Shown: positions 41,819 through 51,040 of the stretch, in pieces
Numbering within the stretch: the stretch's first letter is position 1
Layout: each line of letters begins with the position of its first letter
Source of the DNA: Pygmaiobacter massiliensis
GTDB taxonomy: Bacteria > Bacillota > Clostridia > Oscillospirales > Ruminococcaceae
Assembly (NCBI RefSeq): GCF_900199435.1
Contig: NZ_OAML01000003.1
Location: 823,166-887,165, forward strand
Direction of reading: 5' to 3'
DNA: 64,000 bases
Program-made: the position numbers and the translations under genes
Notes under the pieces: generated by a model
Database searches by the model: none
The model's input: the letters and a program-made list of their open reading frames with translations, nothing else
What the model was told of the DNA's origin: nothing

Positions 41819-42421
41819 ATGGCGTCTGTCCTTCACAAAATTACGCCGGAAGATTTTGCGGTAAGCAACTGGAGCGGCGGTACCACAACGCAGCTTGCTA
41901 TAGGTCCTGCCGAAGCTGTTTATGCAGACCGCGACTTTTTGTGGCGCATCAGCTCTGCGACAGTGACACTGCCAGAGTCGGACTTTACTCCGCTTAAAGA
42001 CTATATCCGGTATATTTCACCGCTACAGGGAGAAATGAATCTCTCTCATAATGGTGGTGTAGAACGCTCGCTGGCTCCTTTTGAAATTCACCTTTTTGAT
42101 GGAGCTGATGCAACCCACGCACGCGGAACCTGCACGGATTTTAACCTGATGCTGCGCAAAGGACGTTGCGAAGGCAGCCTTTGCTGCTTACAAGTGGCAG
42201 AAAACGCCGTGTTGCAATTGCCGCAGCAGCTTGTGAGAATATCCAAAAACAAAGTACTGGTTCTTTATTGTGTTTATGGAGAAGGCATGCTCGAAATCGA
42301 AGGGCAGGTATGTGCTGTTTCGGATAAAGAAGCGGTTTTGGTTTCTCACTTTTCCGCTTGGCCCAGCTTAAAGTGCAGTAAATCCTCAGCCTTTATGGTG
42401 GCAGAGATCGTGCCGCTCTAA
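41819..42421 (+). CDS. hutD: HutD-family protein
   Basis: A 200-residue bicupin-like protein. ATG 41819 (MASVLHKITPED) has AAGAAAGGAG upstream; the frame is open 34 codons earlier within the previous gene. NWSGGTTTQLAIGP (about 15-28) and FLWRISSATV are HutD hallmarks. HutD is found with histidine-utilisation genes and is thought to limit pathway intermediates rather than catalyse a step. hutH, hutU and hutI are not in the window. Confidence 0.87.
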   Translation: MASVLHKITPEDFAVSNWSGGTTTQLAIGPAEAVYADRDFLWRISSATVTLPESDFTPLKDYIRYISPLQGEMNLSHNGGVERSLAPFEIHLFDGADATHARGTCTDFNLMLRKGRCEGSLCCLQVAENAVLQLPQQLVRISKNKVLVLYCVYGEGMLEIEGQVCAVSDKEAVLVSHFSAWPSLKCSKSSAFMVAEIVPL

Positions 42422-42457
42422 AACAACGTATTTATAGTCATCGTTTTACGACTCAGC

Positions 42458-42498
42458 GACGCCCGTGGGTGGCTGCCTGTGCTACCTACGGGCGTTTT
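42458..42498 (+). terminator. Terminator after hutD
   Basis: GACGCCCGT (42458-42466) pairs with ACGGGCGTT (42488-42496), extended by GGTGGC/GCTACC, followed by TTTTGC. It separates hutD from fhs, although read-through is possible. Confidence 0.75.
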
Positions 42499-42559
42499 GC
42501 ATCTAAAAGCGGGCGAAATGAAAAGCGCCTGCAACCAAAAAATTAAAGGAGGCTGTTTT

Positions 42560-44224
42560 ATGAAAACCGATATTGAAATTGCACAGGAAGCAAGTATGCT
42601 GCCGATTGGGCAGATTGCAGAAAAGCTTGGTATGAAAGAAAGCGAAATAGAGCCGTATGGGCACACCAAAGCAAAACTGGATCTGCGCGCTATTAAAGAT
42701 ATGCCCTGCAAGGGCAAGCTGGTGCTCGTGACTGCTATTAACCCCACTCCAGCGGGAGAAGGCAAAACAACCACGAGTGTTGGCCTTGCAGATGCACTGA
42801 GCCACCTTGGCAAAAAAACAGTACTTTGCCTGCGTGAGCCGTCGCTTGGCCCCGTGTTTGGCGTAAAGGGCGGCGCTGCGGGCGGGGGATATGCCCAAGT
42901 TGTGCCGATGGAAGATATCAACCTGCATTTCACAGGCGACTTTCATGCCATCGGCGCTGCCAACAACCTGCTGGCCGCGCTGCTGGATAACCACATTCAG
43001 CAGGGTAATGCACTGAATATTGACGTGCGCCGCATTGTATGGAAACGCGTCATGGACATGAATGACCGCGAACTGCGCAATATCATCTGCGGCCTTGGCG
43101 GCAAGCCAAACGGCGTGCCCCGTGAGGATGGATTTGACATCACAGTTGCCTCTGAAATCATGGCGGTACTTTGCCTTTCCACCGACCTTGCAGATATGAA
43201 GCAGCGACTTGCCAAAATGGTGGTGGCTTATACTTATGACGATAAACCGGTTACCGCGCATGACCTGCATGCGGAAGGTGCTATGACGGCCTTGCTGAAA
43301 GATGCAATCAAACCCAACCTCGTGCAAACACTTGAGCATACCCCCGCACTGATTCACGGCGGGCCATTTGCCAACATCGCGCACGGTTGCAACTCAATTT
43401 CCGCTACGCAAACCGGCCTGCGCCTTGGCGAGTATGTGGTAACCGAAGCTGGTTTTGGTGCGGATCTCGGTGCAGAAAAGTTTATCGATATCAAATGCCG
43501 TGCCGGTGGCTTTGCACCGAGTGCCGTGGTTATCGTCGCAACGGTACGTGCGCTTAAACATCACGGCGGTGTGGCAAAAGCGGACCTCGGCATTGAAAAC
43601 CTGGATGCTCTTGAAAAAGGCCTGCCGAACCTTTTGCAGCACGTAGAAAATGTGACGACGGTTTTTGGGCTGCCGTGTGTTGTGGCAATCAACGCGTTCC
43701 CCACCGACACAGCAACCGAACTGAACCTGGTGGAAGAAAAATGCCGCGCCATGGGCGTGAATGTCGCGCTAAGCGAAGTTTGGGCCAAAGGCGGCAAAGG
43801 CGGCGTAGCACTTGCCGAAGAAGTGATTCGTCTTTGTGAGCAGCCCAACGAATTTGCATATTGCTACGATGTGGACGATACCATCGAAGCAAAGCTGAAT
43901 GCCATTGCGACGCGTATTTACCATGCGGACGGTGTGGTTTTAACTGCCGGCGCAAAAAAACAGATGAAGCAGCTTACCGAGCTGGGGTATGGTAATCTAC
44001 CCATTTGCATGGCGAAAACACAATATTCTTTCTCGGACGAAGCAAAGCTTTTGGGTGCGCCGCGCGGATTTAAAATTACGGTTCGCAACCTGAAGGTATC
44101 TGCCGGTGCGGGCTTCCTGGTTGCCCTAACAGGCGATATTATGACGATGCCTGGTTTGCCAAAAGTGCCTTCTGCGGATAAGATTGACGTTGATGACGAA
44201 GGGCGCATCTCCGGATTATTCTAA
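42560..44224 (+). CDS. fhs: Formate--tetrahydrofolate ligase
   Basis: A 554-residue enzyme interconverting formate, THF and ATP with 10-formyl-THF. ATG 42560 ([11 protein letters not shown]) follows AAAGGAGG; the ORF extends upstream into the terminator without meaning. The nucleotide loop [20 protein letters not shown] (about 60-79), [18 protein letters not shown] and [14 protein letters not shown] are highly conserved. Downstream of FtcD and the cyclodeaminase it can run in reverse to form ATP from one-carbon units, as in histidine- or purine-fermenting anaerobes. Confidence 0.95.
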   Translation: MKTDIEIAQEASMLPIGQIAEKLGMKESEIEPYGHTKAKLDLRAIKDMPCKGKLVLVTAINPTPAGEGKTTTSVGLADALSHLGKKTVLCLREPSLGPVFGVKGGAAGGGYAQVVPMEDINLHFTGDFHAIGAANNLLAALLDNHIQQGNALNIDVRRIVWKRVMDMNDRELRNIICGLGGKPNGVPREDGFDITVASEIMAVLCLSTDLADMKQRLAKMVVAYTYDDKPVTAHDLHAEGAMTALLKDAIKPNLVQTLEHTPALIHGGPFANIAHGCNSISATQTGLRLGEYVVTEAGFGADLGAEKFIDIKCRAGGFAPSAVVIVATVRALKHHGGVAKADLGIENLDALEKGLPNLLQHVENVTTVFGLPCVVAINAFPTDTATELNLVEEKCRAMGVNVALSEVWAKGGKGGVALAEEVIRLCEQPNEFAYCYDVDDTIEAKLNAIATRIYHADGVVLTAGAKKQMKQLTELGYGNLPICMAKTQYSFSDEAKLLGAPRGFKITVRNLKVSAGAGFLVALTGDIMTMPGLPKVPSADKIDVDDEGRISGLF

Positions 44225-44248
44225 GTGTTTCTATCAATTAAAGTTCAC

Positions 44249-44348
44249 TGGACAGAGTAGAATCAGCGCGTTAAGTGTCTGCAGATGGGAGGTTGCTGCA
44301 GAACGAAAAGGCAAACCACCTTGCGGTGCTGGTTCGCTTCCGCTGCCA
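44249..44348 (+). promoter_or_regulatory. Tetrahydrofolate (THF) riboswitch
   Basis: P1 is TGGaCAG / CTGCCA (44249-44255 with 44343-44348). The internal sequences match the class: AGAGTAGA, GCGCGTTAAGTGT, GATGGGAGGTTG, GAACGAAAAG, GGTTCGC and CCGCTGCCAC. Between it and the folT start lie a second hairpin (44352-44376 region) and ACCT (44378-44381) able to pair with the AGGT of the ribosome binding site GGAGG (44388-44393), so control is probably translational. THF would shut off folate uptake. Confidence 0.92.
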
Positions 44349-44399
44349 CGGGCAAGAGCATGCTTCCTGCTGTGGCACCTGTTGCATGGAGGTTTTGCA

Positions 44400-44906
44400 A
44401 TGAAAAAATTAGACATTAAACTGCTGACAACCCTGAGCTTATTAATCGCATCCCAGATTGTACTGTCTCGGTTTTGTTCGGTTTCTGCGTGGAATTTTAA
44501 AATAGGGTTCAGCTTTGTACCGGTGGTTATCGCAGCAATTTTATATGGGGCAAAGGCAGCTGCCGCAGTAGCAGGGATAGGCGATTTTATTGGCGCTGTG
44601 CTAATTCCCATCGGGCCATATTTTCCCGGTTTTACGCTGACAGCAATGCTGTGTGGCGTTTGCTTTGGCCTGTTGCTGCACAAAGTCCAAACGCCGTTAC
44701 GAATGTTTACGGCAGTTACTGCCACACAGCTTGCGGGCAGCTTACTGCTGAATTCACTCTGGATATCAATGCTGTATGGCACACCGTATATAGTGCTGTT
44801 GGGAACCCGCATTTTGCAATGTGCTGTGGTAGCCCCGGTGCAGTTTTTGACCATTAGCTTGCTGGCAAAACTGCTAGTGCGATACCGGCAGCAAGTTATC
44901 GCATAA
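44400..44906 (+). CDS. folT: Folate ECF transporter S component
   Basis: A 168-residue membrane protein with five to six hydrophobic segments, the substrate-specific subunit that captures folate and works with the shared EcfA/EcfA'/EcfT module encoded elsewhere. Start ATG 44400 (MKKLDIKLLTTL) has GGAGG 9 bases upstream. LARFCSVSAWNFKIGFSFVPVVI-type sequence (here SRFCSVSAWNFKIGF, about 24-38) and GIGDFIGAVLIPIGPYFPGFTL are characteristic of FolT. Placed directly after a THF riboswitch, which confirms the folate call. Confidence 0.93.
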   Translation: MKKLDIKLLTTLSLLIASQIVLSRFCSVSAWNFKIGFSFVPVVIAAILYGAKAAAAVAGIGDFIGAVLIPIGPYFPGFTLTAMLCGVCFGLLLHKVQTPLRMFTAVTATQLAGSLLLNSLWISMLYGTPYIVLLGTRILQCAVVAPVQFLTISLLAKLLVRYRQQVIA

Positions 44907-44949
44907 AAGAAAGCCGCCGGACGACCGATTGCGTCTGGCGGCTTTTCTT
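44907..44949. terminator. Bidirectional terminator between convergent folT and second ftcD
   Basis: GAAAGCCGCCGGACG / GCGTCTGGCGGCTTTTC with a 7-base loop, A-run on the left and T-run on the right. Confidence 0.88.
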
Positions 44950-44959
44950 TTATATAGTA

Positions 44960-45859
44960 TCACAAATGTGTTTCTAACACCTGATCCATCGAAAACTCAT
45001 CAATTTGCAGATAGTATTGGGCGCAGTCGATGAGCGCCTGCATTGGCACAATGCCGACTATTTCGCTGCCCATCACCCTTGCGCCATAGCGCCGGGCCTC
45101 CATTTTTACTGCTTCAAACACGCTGTATAAAGCACTTTGAGTGTAATCTGTAAGATTCATAGTTACCTGCGCGAAATCGTGCTCATCCAGTGAGATACCC
45201 ATGGCTTTGACATAGTGATAACCGCCATTGATGCTACGCACACGCTGGCTGATTTTGCGGGCAACTTCAACGTTTGGGGTATCAAGGTTGATGTTAAAGC
45301 AAACCAGTGGCATACGTGCGCCAACTGCGGTGGCACCGCCGGTCGGGTGCGGTTTCTCTGGGCCGAAATCCGGCTTCCAGCGCGCATCTTTCATTTTTTC
45401 GGAAAGACCTTCAAACTGCCCCTTGCGAATTGCTGAAATTTCAGCACGATAAGCGGCGCAAGCGGATTTTTCGTATAAGTAAACAGGCTGTGCAAAGCGT
45501 TCTGCAATGGCTTGGGCGGTAGCCCGGGCGATTTCGTCTGCATCCTGAATGGTGCAGCCTTTCACCGGAATAAAAGGGATGACATCGGCGCAGCCAATGC
45601 GTGGATGTGCGCCTTCGTGGTGGTTCATGTCGATAAGCTGCTGCGCAGTACCAACAGCTTCGATGACAGCGGCTTTCAAGGCTTCCGGCTCGCCCAAAAC
45701 AGTAACGACACATCGGTTATGGTCTGCGTCGGTAGAGTAATCCAGCAGTTTTACACCAGGCTTGGCGCGGAACGCGTTGACGATTTGCTCTACCTTTTGC
45801 AGGTCGCGGCCTTCACTGAAATTCGGCACGCACTCCATCACTTTTTTTGCAGCGTCCAA
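44960..45859 (-). CDS. Second formimidoyltransferase (FtcD paralogue)
   Basis: A 299-residue FtcD-family protein on the opposite strand. I start it at TTG 45857-45859 because AGGGAGG lies 9 bases upstream and this aligns its N-terminus with the first copy. MECVPNFSEGRD, HHEGAHPRIGCADVIPFIP, RKGQFEGLSEKM and GARMPLVCFNINLD are conserved, but the two copies differ along most of their length, so this is an old paralogue. It may act on another formimino compound, such as formiminoglycine from purines, or be a standby isozyme. Divergent from the BTAD regulator. Confidence 0.88.
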   Translation of the reverse strand: MDAAKKVMECVPNFSEGRDLQKVEQIVNAFRAKPGVKLLDYSTDADHNRCVVTVLGEPEALKAAVIEAVGTAQQLIDMNHHEGAHPRIGCADVIPFIPVKGCTIQDADEIARATAQAIAERFAQPVYLYEKSACAAYRAEISAIRKGQFEGLSEKMKDARWKPDFGPEKPHPTGGATAVGARMPLVCFNINLDTPNVEVARKISQRVRSINGGYHYVKAMGISLDEHDFAQVTMNLTDYTQSALYSVFEAVKMEARRYGARVMGSEIVGIVPMQALIDCAQYYLQIDEFSMDQVLETHL

Positions 45860-45957
45860 AAAAACAACCTCCCTTACAATTGCATCTCTTAACGAAATAT
45901 TTACAAGTTCATTATACCCTGCAACCGGAAGGGGCGCAAGCGAAGAAATAACCGTGC

Positions 45958-45986
45958 TCGACAAAATTTGCAGCAAACGCTATACT
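45958..45986 (+). promoter_or_regulatory. Promoter of the BTAD regulator
   Basis: TCGACA (45958-45963), 17-base spacer, TATACT (45981-45986), 30 bases before the start codon. The shared 157-base region also serves the divergent second ftcD. Confidence 0.65.
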
Positions 45987-46016
45987 AAATAAAATGAGCT
46001 TTCAGGAGGGTTTTGC

Positions 46017-49000
46017 ATGCTGAAGATCTCTCTGTTAAAAACGCCAAGCATAGAACTGGACGGGCGGTTAATCGTTTTTCCGTACCGTCGGGCGGAGGCG
46101 CTTTTTTATTATATGTTGGTGCAGCGCAGCGCAACGCGACAAGAGCTGATTGACCTTTTGTGGGAAAGCCATGACGAAGCTGCAGGCCTGAAAAATCTGC
46201 GCAATACGCTTTACACAATTAAAAAGGTATTGGGAGGAGAATTCCTGCTTTCACCACAAAAATCGGTGATTATCGTGAACCCGGAATGGGTGTACGAATG
46301 TGATTATGATAAATTCACAAGAGAACAAAACACCGATTCTTATGAAGGTCTGTTTTTAAAAGGGTTTGCCGTAAAGCAGGCGTTTTCTTACGAAGAATGG
46401 CTTAGCAGCACACGTGACCGTTTGCGTAACCAGTATTTGCAAAGGGTGGGGGCGTGTGCGCGTCAAGCATTCGAAGAAAAAGCATTTGAGCAAGCGGTAA
46501 GCTGGGCAGAAATATATCAGCAAGAAGACCCGCTAAACGAAGATGTTTGTGTGTTTTTGATGCAGCTTTGGCGGCAAATGCGGCAGTATCCGAAGTCAGC
46601 GCAGATTTATCAACATTTTAAAGAACTTATGTGTGAAGAAATGGGCGCTGAGCCTATGGAGAGCACAACGCTGCTTTACTATGAGGTAATGAATGAGTGG
46701 AATGAAACTACGCAACCGACGCAAGAACGAAAACTGCCCGTTTTAATTGGGCGAGAAGGCCTTTTTGGCACTCTTTGTGACGCAGCAGCGGCCTTTGTTT
46801 CAGGCACTTCCCGACATTGCTCTCAACTTGTAGTGGGCGAAATGGGTACCAGCAAAAGTGAGATTATCGACAAGGTGCTGCACAATGTGGACCTGAGTTC
46901 TGCGTTGGTAGTGCGGGCGGCTTGTTTGCAGGCAGAGAAAACGGTGCCGCTAGCGCTGTGGAACAAGGTGTTGCTGCCCATTGCAAAGACGGTGCAAAGT
47001 GAGAATTTATTGCTGCCAGAACCGATGCAAGCCCGGCTGGAACAGACTTTCTTTAGCTTTAAAAAAGAGAAAAGCCCGAATGGTTTTTTGCCAGACCGCG
47101 GGTGGCGACATCTAGACCAATCTTTAAAAGAAAGTGTGCTTTATTTAATTTCTGTATTGGTACGGCGTCGCAAGCTGCTTTTTGTGTTTGAAGATTTACA
47201 ATGGATTGACGAAGATAGCCTTCTGCTCGCGGAAGAACTGCTGCGCGGATTTGCGGCGGAAAATGTGATGATGCTGCTGAGCAGCAGAAGCCATAGCAGT
47301 CGCAAAACGGAAGAATTTTTAGAAAGCGCAGTAGCGGATGGCCTGCTATTGCGTCATCGACTGATGCCGCTGACCAAAACTCAAACGGCAGCGCTGCTGG
47401 AAAACGAGCTTGGCCAAGAGGTGGCAACCCAGCTGCAAGCACAATTTTATGAAGAAACCAGCGGCAACTTGTTTTTACTTACGGAATTAATCCGAGCTTA
47501 TCAGCGTAGCAAAAGCGTAACCCAAACGTTGCAAGCTTTAAACGACATTTTGCTGGAAAGGCTTAACGGCTTGGATGACAATGCCTTACACATGGCAGAA
47601 ATGCTTGCGGTTTTTGGACAGGATGCCCCTTGCCGGATACTGCTGCAGCTCGTTGGTAAAGAAAATGGCAGCCTTGCGCAAGGTCTGGAAACGTTATTGC
47701 AGGAAGGCTTAATTGAAGAGTACAATTCAAGTGACGATATTGCTTATGGATTTTCGCACGAGCGTATTCGACGATTGGTGTACGACAGATTGAATTATTT
47801 TCAAAGAACTCCTTTGCACCACCAGATTGCAGAGCTTTTGTGCGAAGCAAAATTGCCGGAGAATAGCAACACCTGCCGCCGCGCGGCATGGCATTTTGAA
47901 CGCGCCGGAGAACCACTGCGCGCACTCGCTTGCCAAGTGCGGGCTTTAAACCAGGAAAGCGCGCGCAGCTGTGAAGCTTTTCCGCTGTATACAGGAGATC
48001 CAGCGCCTTTTGTGCCGGCAGCACAAATAGAGCAAGAGTTGCATCATATTTCAGAAAAATTTGCCCACTTGCGGCAGACTGAAAAAAATGCACAGGTTAT
48101 AGAAAGTCTGAAAAATGAGCTGATTTTGATTAGAGGACGCCTTGCGCTTTTTTATGGCAATTGGGAAGAAGGGGCCGAGCTACTGGGTGCATTGAGCGCA
48201 GCAGGGCGTGAGCGTGAACATTCTGTGATGGTTCATGCCTGCTACTTGCTGGCAGTATCAGCACTGTACCAGCAATCTGCAAGTCAGGCAGAGCGCTACA
48301 CTATGGCTGGTATGCGGCTACTGCAAAAAGACCATAACCCTGCGCTTGCAGCACAGTTCCAGCGATTGCGGGGTGCTTGCTTTTGCTTGCGGGGAGAATA
48401 CGAAAAAAGCAGTTATTATTACCTGGAAGCAATTGATGCGCTAAAAGCACTGCCGGATACGCCAGCCATGCGGGTGCAGATGGCAGCTGCACATGGCGAC
48501 TACGGAAGACTTTGCCGCCAAAAGCAAGACTACGCCACGGCCTGTACCCATTTCAAGAAAAGCATTGCACTGCTTGACACCAAAAATTGGCCTGGTGCCG
48601 TATCGATTTTGGTACATTATGGGCGTGCTGCATTTTTAATGGAGGACCACCTGCATGCAAGTGAACTTTTTGAGCAAGCTTACCGGCAGGCGCGGATAAC
48701 AGGCGAGATTTGGGGACGAACCGCAGCGGCTGCTTTTTGCGCCTATTATCGCGCAGAAAATGGACAGGAAGAGGAGGCTGCCAAAGCACTGACAGAGGCA
48801 CAGGAATGTGACAAAAAATTCAGCTCCCCGTTGGAAGGTGGAATATTGTGCTTTGTTTGCACCATGCTACGAAAAAAAATAGAACAGGTTCCAGGCCCCC
48901 GCAGCGCGTTGCAACCGTTATTGCCTTTTTCGGCAGCGAGTTACGCGCGGCAAGGCATACGCCGCTTAGAGGGCATTACAGATGTTGCCGAAACGCAGCT

Positions 49001-49094
49001 TTTGAGTAGATGTCTGCGAGATGGCATTACTGGACAGCAGCGATTCCGAGCCTCTGAACTTTACAGCAAAAACAAGCACTTTATGACAGAATAA
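46017..49094 (+). CDS. Large transcriptional regulator: winged helix + BTAD + AAA ATPase + TPR
   Basis: A 1025-residue STAND-type regulator. ATG 46017 follows AGGAGGG. Residues 1-100 form an OmpR/SARP-like winged helix (LLKTPSIELDGRLI, RQELIDLLWES, LRNTLYTIKKVLG). Residues 100-245 are a BTAD domain ending EEMGAEPMESTTLLYYEV. Residues 250-560 form the ATPase with a modified P-loop GEMGTSKSE (last glycine replaced by serine) and Walker B LLFVFEDLQWIDED. The remainder is TPR-rich. Such proteins are ligand-sensing activators. It is divergent from the second ftcD and is the best local candidate regulator for it and the folate genes. Confidence 0.87.
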   Translation: MLKISLLKTPSIELDGRLIVFPYRRAEALFYYMLVQRSATRQELIDLLWESHDEAAGLKNLRNTLYTIKKVLGGEFLLSPQKSVIIVNPEWVYECDYDKFTREQNTDSYEGLFLKGFAVKQAFSYEEWLSSTRDRLRNQYLQRVGACARQAFEEKAFEQAVSWAEIYQQEDPLNEDVCVFLMQLWRQMRQYPKSAQIYQHFKELMCEEMGAEPMESTTLLYYEVMNEWNETTQPTQERKLPVLIGREGLFGTLCDAAAAFVSGTSRHCSQLVVGEMGTSKSEIIDKVLHNVDLSSALVVRAACLQAEKTVPLALWNKVLLPIAKTVQSENLLLPEPMQARLEQTFFSFKKEKSPNGFLPDRGWRHLDQSLKESVLYLISVLVRRRKLLFVFEDLQWIDEDSLLLAEELLRGFAAENVMMLLSSRSHSSRKTEEFLESAVADGLLLRHRLMPLTKTQTAALLENELGQEVATQLQAQFYEETSGNLFLLTELIRAYQRSKSVTQTLQALNDILLERLNGLDDNALHMAEMLAVFGQDAPCRILLQLVGKENGSLAQGLETLLQEGLIEEYNSSDDIAYGFSHERIRRLVYDRLNYFQRTPLHHQIAELLCEAKLPENSNTCRRAAWHFERAGEPLRALACQVRALNQESARSCEAFPLYTGDPAPFVPAAQIEQELHHISEKFAHLRQTEKNAQVIESLKNELILIRGRLALFYGNWEEGAELLGALSAAGREREHSVMVHACYLLAVSALYQQSASQAERYTMAGMRLLQKDHNPALAAQFQRLRGACFCLRGEYEKSSYYYLEAIDALKALPDTPAMRVQMAAAHGDYGRLCRQKQDYATACTHFKKSIALLDTKNWPGAVSILVHYGRAAFLMEDHLHASELFEQAYRQARITGEIWGRTAAAAFCAYYRAENGQEEEAAKALTEAQECDKKFSSPLEGGILCFVCTMLRKKIEQVPGPRSALQPLLPFSAASYARQGIRRLEGITDVAETQLLSRCLRDGITGQQRFRASELYSKNKHFMTE

Positions 49095-49140
49095 TCTACG
49101 GGTTCATAGACAGCGTGTGCGCCGAGCAACTTGTAGAAAC

Positions 49141-49182
49141 AAAAAGCCTTTGCCGACTTTATTGTCTTGGCAAAGGCTTTTT
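49141..49182 (+). terminator. Terminator of the BTAD regulator
   Basis: Perfect 14-bp stem AAAAAGCCTTTGCC / GGCAAAGGCTTTTT (49141-49154 with 49169-49182). Confidence 0.9.
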
Positions 49183-49301
49183 GTAATTGATTGAACCTTG
49201 AGCGGCCATGCTGCCCAGTACCGAGCGTTGTGACCTGATTTAGAATATGTTCGCAGGGAAGATACCATTGCAGAGCAAAAAATATTTTCAGCGAAGCAGA
49301 C

Positions 49302-49327
49302 GTTGAGCAAACCGGGTTTTGCTCAAC
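49302..49327. repeat. Inverted repeat in the BTAD-nanK gap
   Basis: GTTGAGCAAA / TTTGCTCAAC, perfect 10-base arms with a 6-base loop. No T-run; role unknown. The 354-base gap 49095-49448 otherwise contains only the two terminators at its ends. Confidence 0.6.
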
Positions 49328-49378
49328 CCACAGATTGCTCGGTTTACCTAGTAATCAAAAGCCATTATCCTAAAGAAA

Positions 49379-49414
49379 AAGCCGTCGGTTTGCGTAAAAG
49401 AAAACCGACGGCTT
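49379..49414 (-). terminator. Terminator of the nanE-nanK operon
   Basis: AAGCCGTCGGTTT / AAACCGACGGCTT (49379-49391 with 49402-49414), followed on the minus strand by TTTTTC. Thirty-five bases past the nanK stop. Confidence 0.88.
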
Positions 49415-49448
49415 GTAAATGAATTTATTTTTTGTGGGTAGCGGGGTT

Positions 49449-50348
49449 TTAGGGAGTACCAGAAAGCAGTTGCTGTGCCGTTTGAAATGCGCCATACAGC
49501 CCGGCTGTGTTGCCCAGCTGTGCGGCTGTTATTTGTGCAGATTCAAAGCCGGGAATTGCCAATGCTTTCACCCGCTTTTCGACCTCGGTAATAACATAAG
49601 GCTGCTCCAGCACACCTCCGCCGAGCACCAGCATCGGAACGTTGAAGAGAGCCAGCAGACTCAGTAACCCGGCAGCAACTTCGTCAATCCACCTGTCTAC
49701 TATAACGCGCACGGCAGGCTCCTCTAGTCGTGCAAAAACCGCTCGACCATTGACCAGGGAATTGTCCAGCGCCTTTGCAGAAGCAACCAGCGCAGTTGCG
49801 GACGCAAACCGCTCATAGGTGCCCGCAAAAGGGTCGCCGGCACGCAGTGCTTGAGGACAGGTGACAAGGCCGCCAATCAACACATTGGCAGAGCCGCCGG
49901 TGCCGTAGTAGGGCTTGCCACCAAGCACTACGCCGCCGCCAACGCCTGTTCCATAGGTGACGCAAATGTAATCGGCCACCCCTTTGGCAGCACCGCAAAC
50001 GCCTTCTCCCAGTGCGGCTGCATAAGCGTCGTTGATAACGGCGCACGGTACATTGAATTTTTTGTTAAAATATCCGCGCAGGTCAGCACCGGTGTAGCCT
50101 GGTAAATTTGCATTGGCATAGCGTATGGTTCCGGTCGGCACATCTACCTGCCCAGCAGTGCTGATGCCGATTGCATCAAAGGGGATGAATTGCGCTAAAA
50201 GCGTAGCTGCGCGGTGTAACACTGCGCTGGCGCCTTGAGCCGCCAAAGTATCTGTTTCTTGTTGTTCGGTCAGATGCCCGTCTACAAAAAGGCCCGCTTT
50301 AATCCGGGTTCCGCCGATGTCTAATACTGCGATACGTTCTTGCTTCAT
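49449..50348 (-). CDS. nanK: N-acetylmannosamine kinase (ROK family)
   Basis: A 299-residue sugar kinase. VLDIGGTRIKAGL (8-20) is the phosphate-1 loop, and INDAYAAALGE with the catalytic Asp and CVTYGTGVGGGVVLGG follow as in ROK kinases. The zinc motif CxCGxxGC of many ROK proteins is absent; the region reads GGLVTCPQALRAGDPF instead. Function as ManNAc kinase is inferred from its 4-base overlap with nanE and the sialic-acid genes nearby. It would phosphorylate the ManNAc released by NanA. Confidence 0.85.
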   Translation of the reverse strand: MKQERIAVLDIGGTRIKAGLFVDGHLTEQQETDTLAAQGASAVLHRAATLLAQFIPFDAIGISTAGQVDVPTGTIRYANANLPGYTGADLRGYFNKKFNVPCAVINDAYAAALGEGVCGAAKGVADYICVTYGTGVGGGVVLGGKPYYGTGGSANVLIGGLVTCPQALRAGDPFAGTYERFASATALVASAKALDNSLVNGRAVFARLEEPAVRVIVDRWIDEVAAGLLSLLALFNVPMLVLGGGVLEQPYVITEVEKRVKALAIPGFESAQITAAQLGNTAGLYGAFQTAQQLLSGTP

Positions 50349-51040
50349 TGGAGTGCCGCCACAAATTTTTGCGTAATTTGCATGGGGCGTGTGATTGCAC
50401 CGCCTACTACCACGGTGAGCACGCCAAGGTCCATTGCGTGGCGAAGCTGTGCAGGGGTACCGATATTACCCTCTGCCACCACGGGTTTGCCACACTCGCG
50501 CACGAGGTCTGCAATCATGCCATAGGGCGGCAGCTCGCAGCCACTGGTATACGGGGTATAGCTTGCCATTGTTGTACCAATCAAATCAAAGCCCATTGCG
50601 GCAGCTGCCATGCCATCTTGAAAATCGGCGCAGTCGGCCATGAAGAGCTGCTCGGGGTATTTGGCGCGCACTTCGCCGAAAAAGTCGGCAAGGCTGCGTC
50701 CACCCGGGCGCACGCGGCGGGTCGCATCCAGTGCGATAATCTCTACGCCGCATTCGACAAGTGCATCCACCTCTGTCATAGTAGGTGTAATATAAACATC
50801 CGGATGGTCCGGATAGACTTCTTTGATGATACCGATGATGGGCAGGTCTACGGTTTTGCGAATTTCGGTAATGTCAGCCACCGTATTTGCACGAATGCCG
50901 ACGGCACCGCCAAGAAAAGCAGCGTATGCCATGCGAGACATGATATAAGAGCTATGGAGCGGCTCGTTTGGCAAAGCCTGGCAGGATACTACCAGCCCAC
51001 CCTGCAAACGGTCTAACACGGCTTTATTTTTATCAGTCAT
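50345..51040 (-). CDS. nanE: N-acetylmannosamine-6-phosphate 2-epimerase
   Basis: A 231-residue TIM-barrel enzyme converting ManNAc-6-phosphate to GlcNAc-6-phosphate. SCQALPNEPLHSSYIMSRMAYAA (20-42), IGIIKEVYPDHPDVYITPT and IALDATRRVRPGG are NanE signatures, with the catalytic Lys in IIKE. ATG 51040 has a weak ribosome binding site (GGATGA). First gene of a two-gene leftward operon with nanK. Confidence 0.93.
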   Translation of the reverse strand: MTDKNKAVLDRLQGGLVVSCQALPNEPLHSSYIMSRMAYAAFLGGAVGIRANTVADITEIRKTVDLPIIGIIKEVYPDHPDVYITPTMTEVDALVECGVEIIALDATRRVRPGGRSLADFFGEVRAKYPEQLFMADCADFQDGMAAAAMGFDLIGTTMASYTPYTSGCELPPYGMIADLVRECGKPVVAEGNIGTPAQLRHAMDLGVLTVVVGGAITRPMQITQKFVAALQ

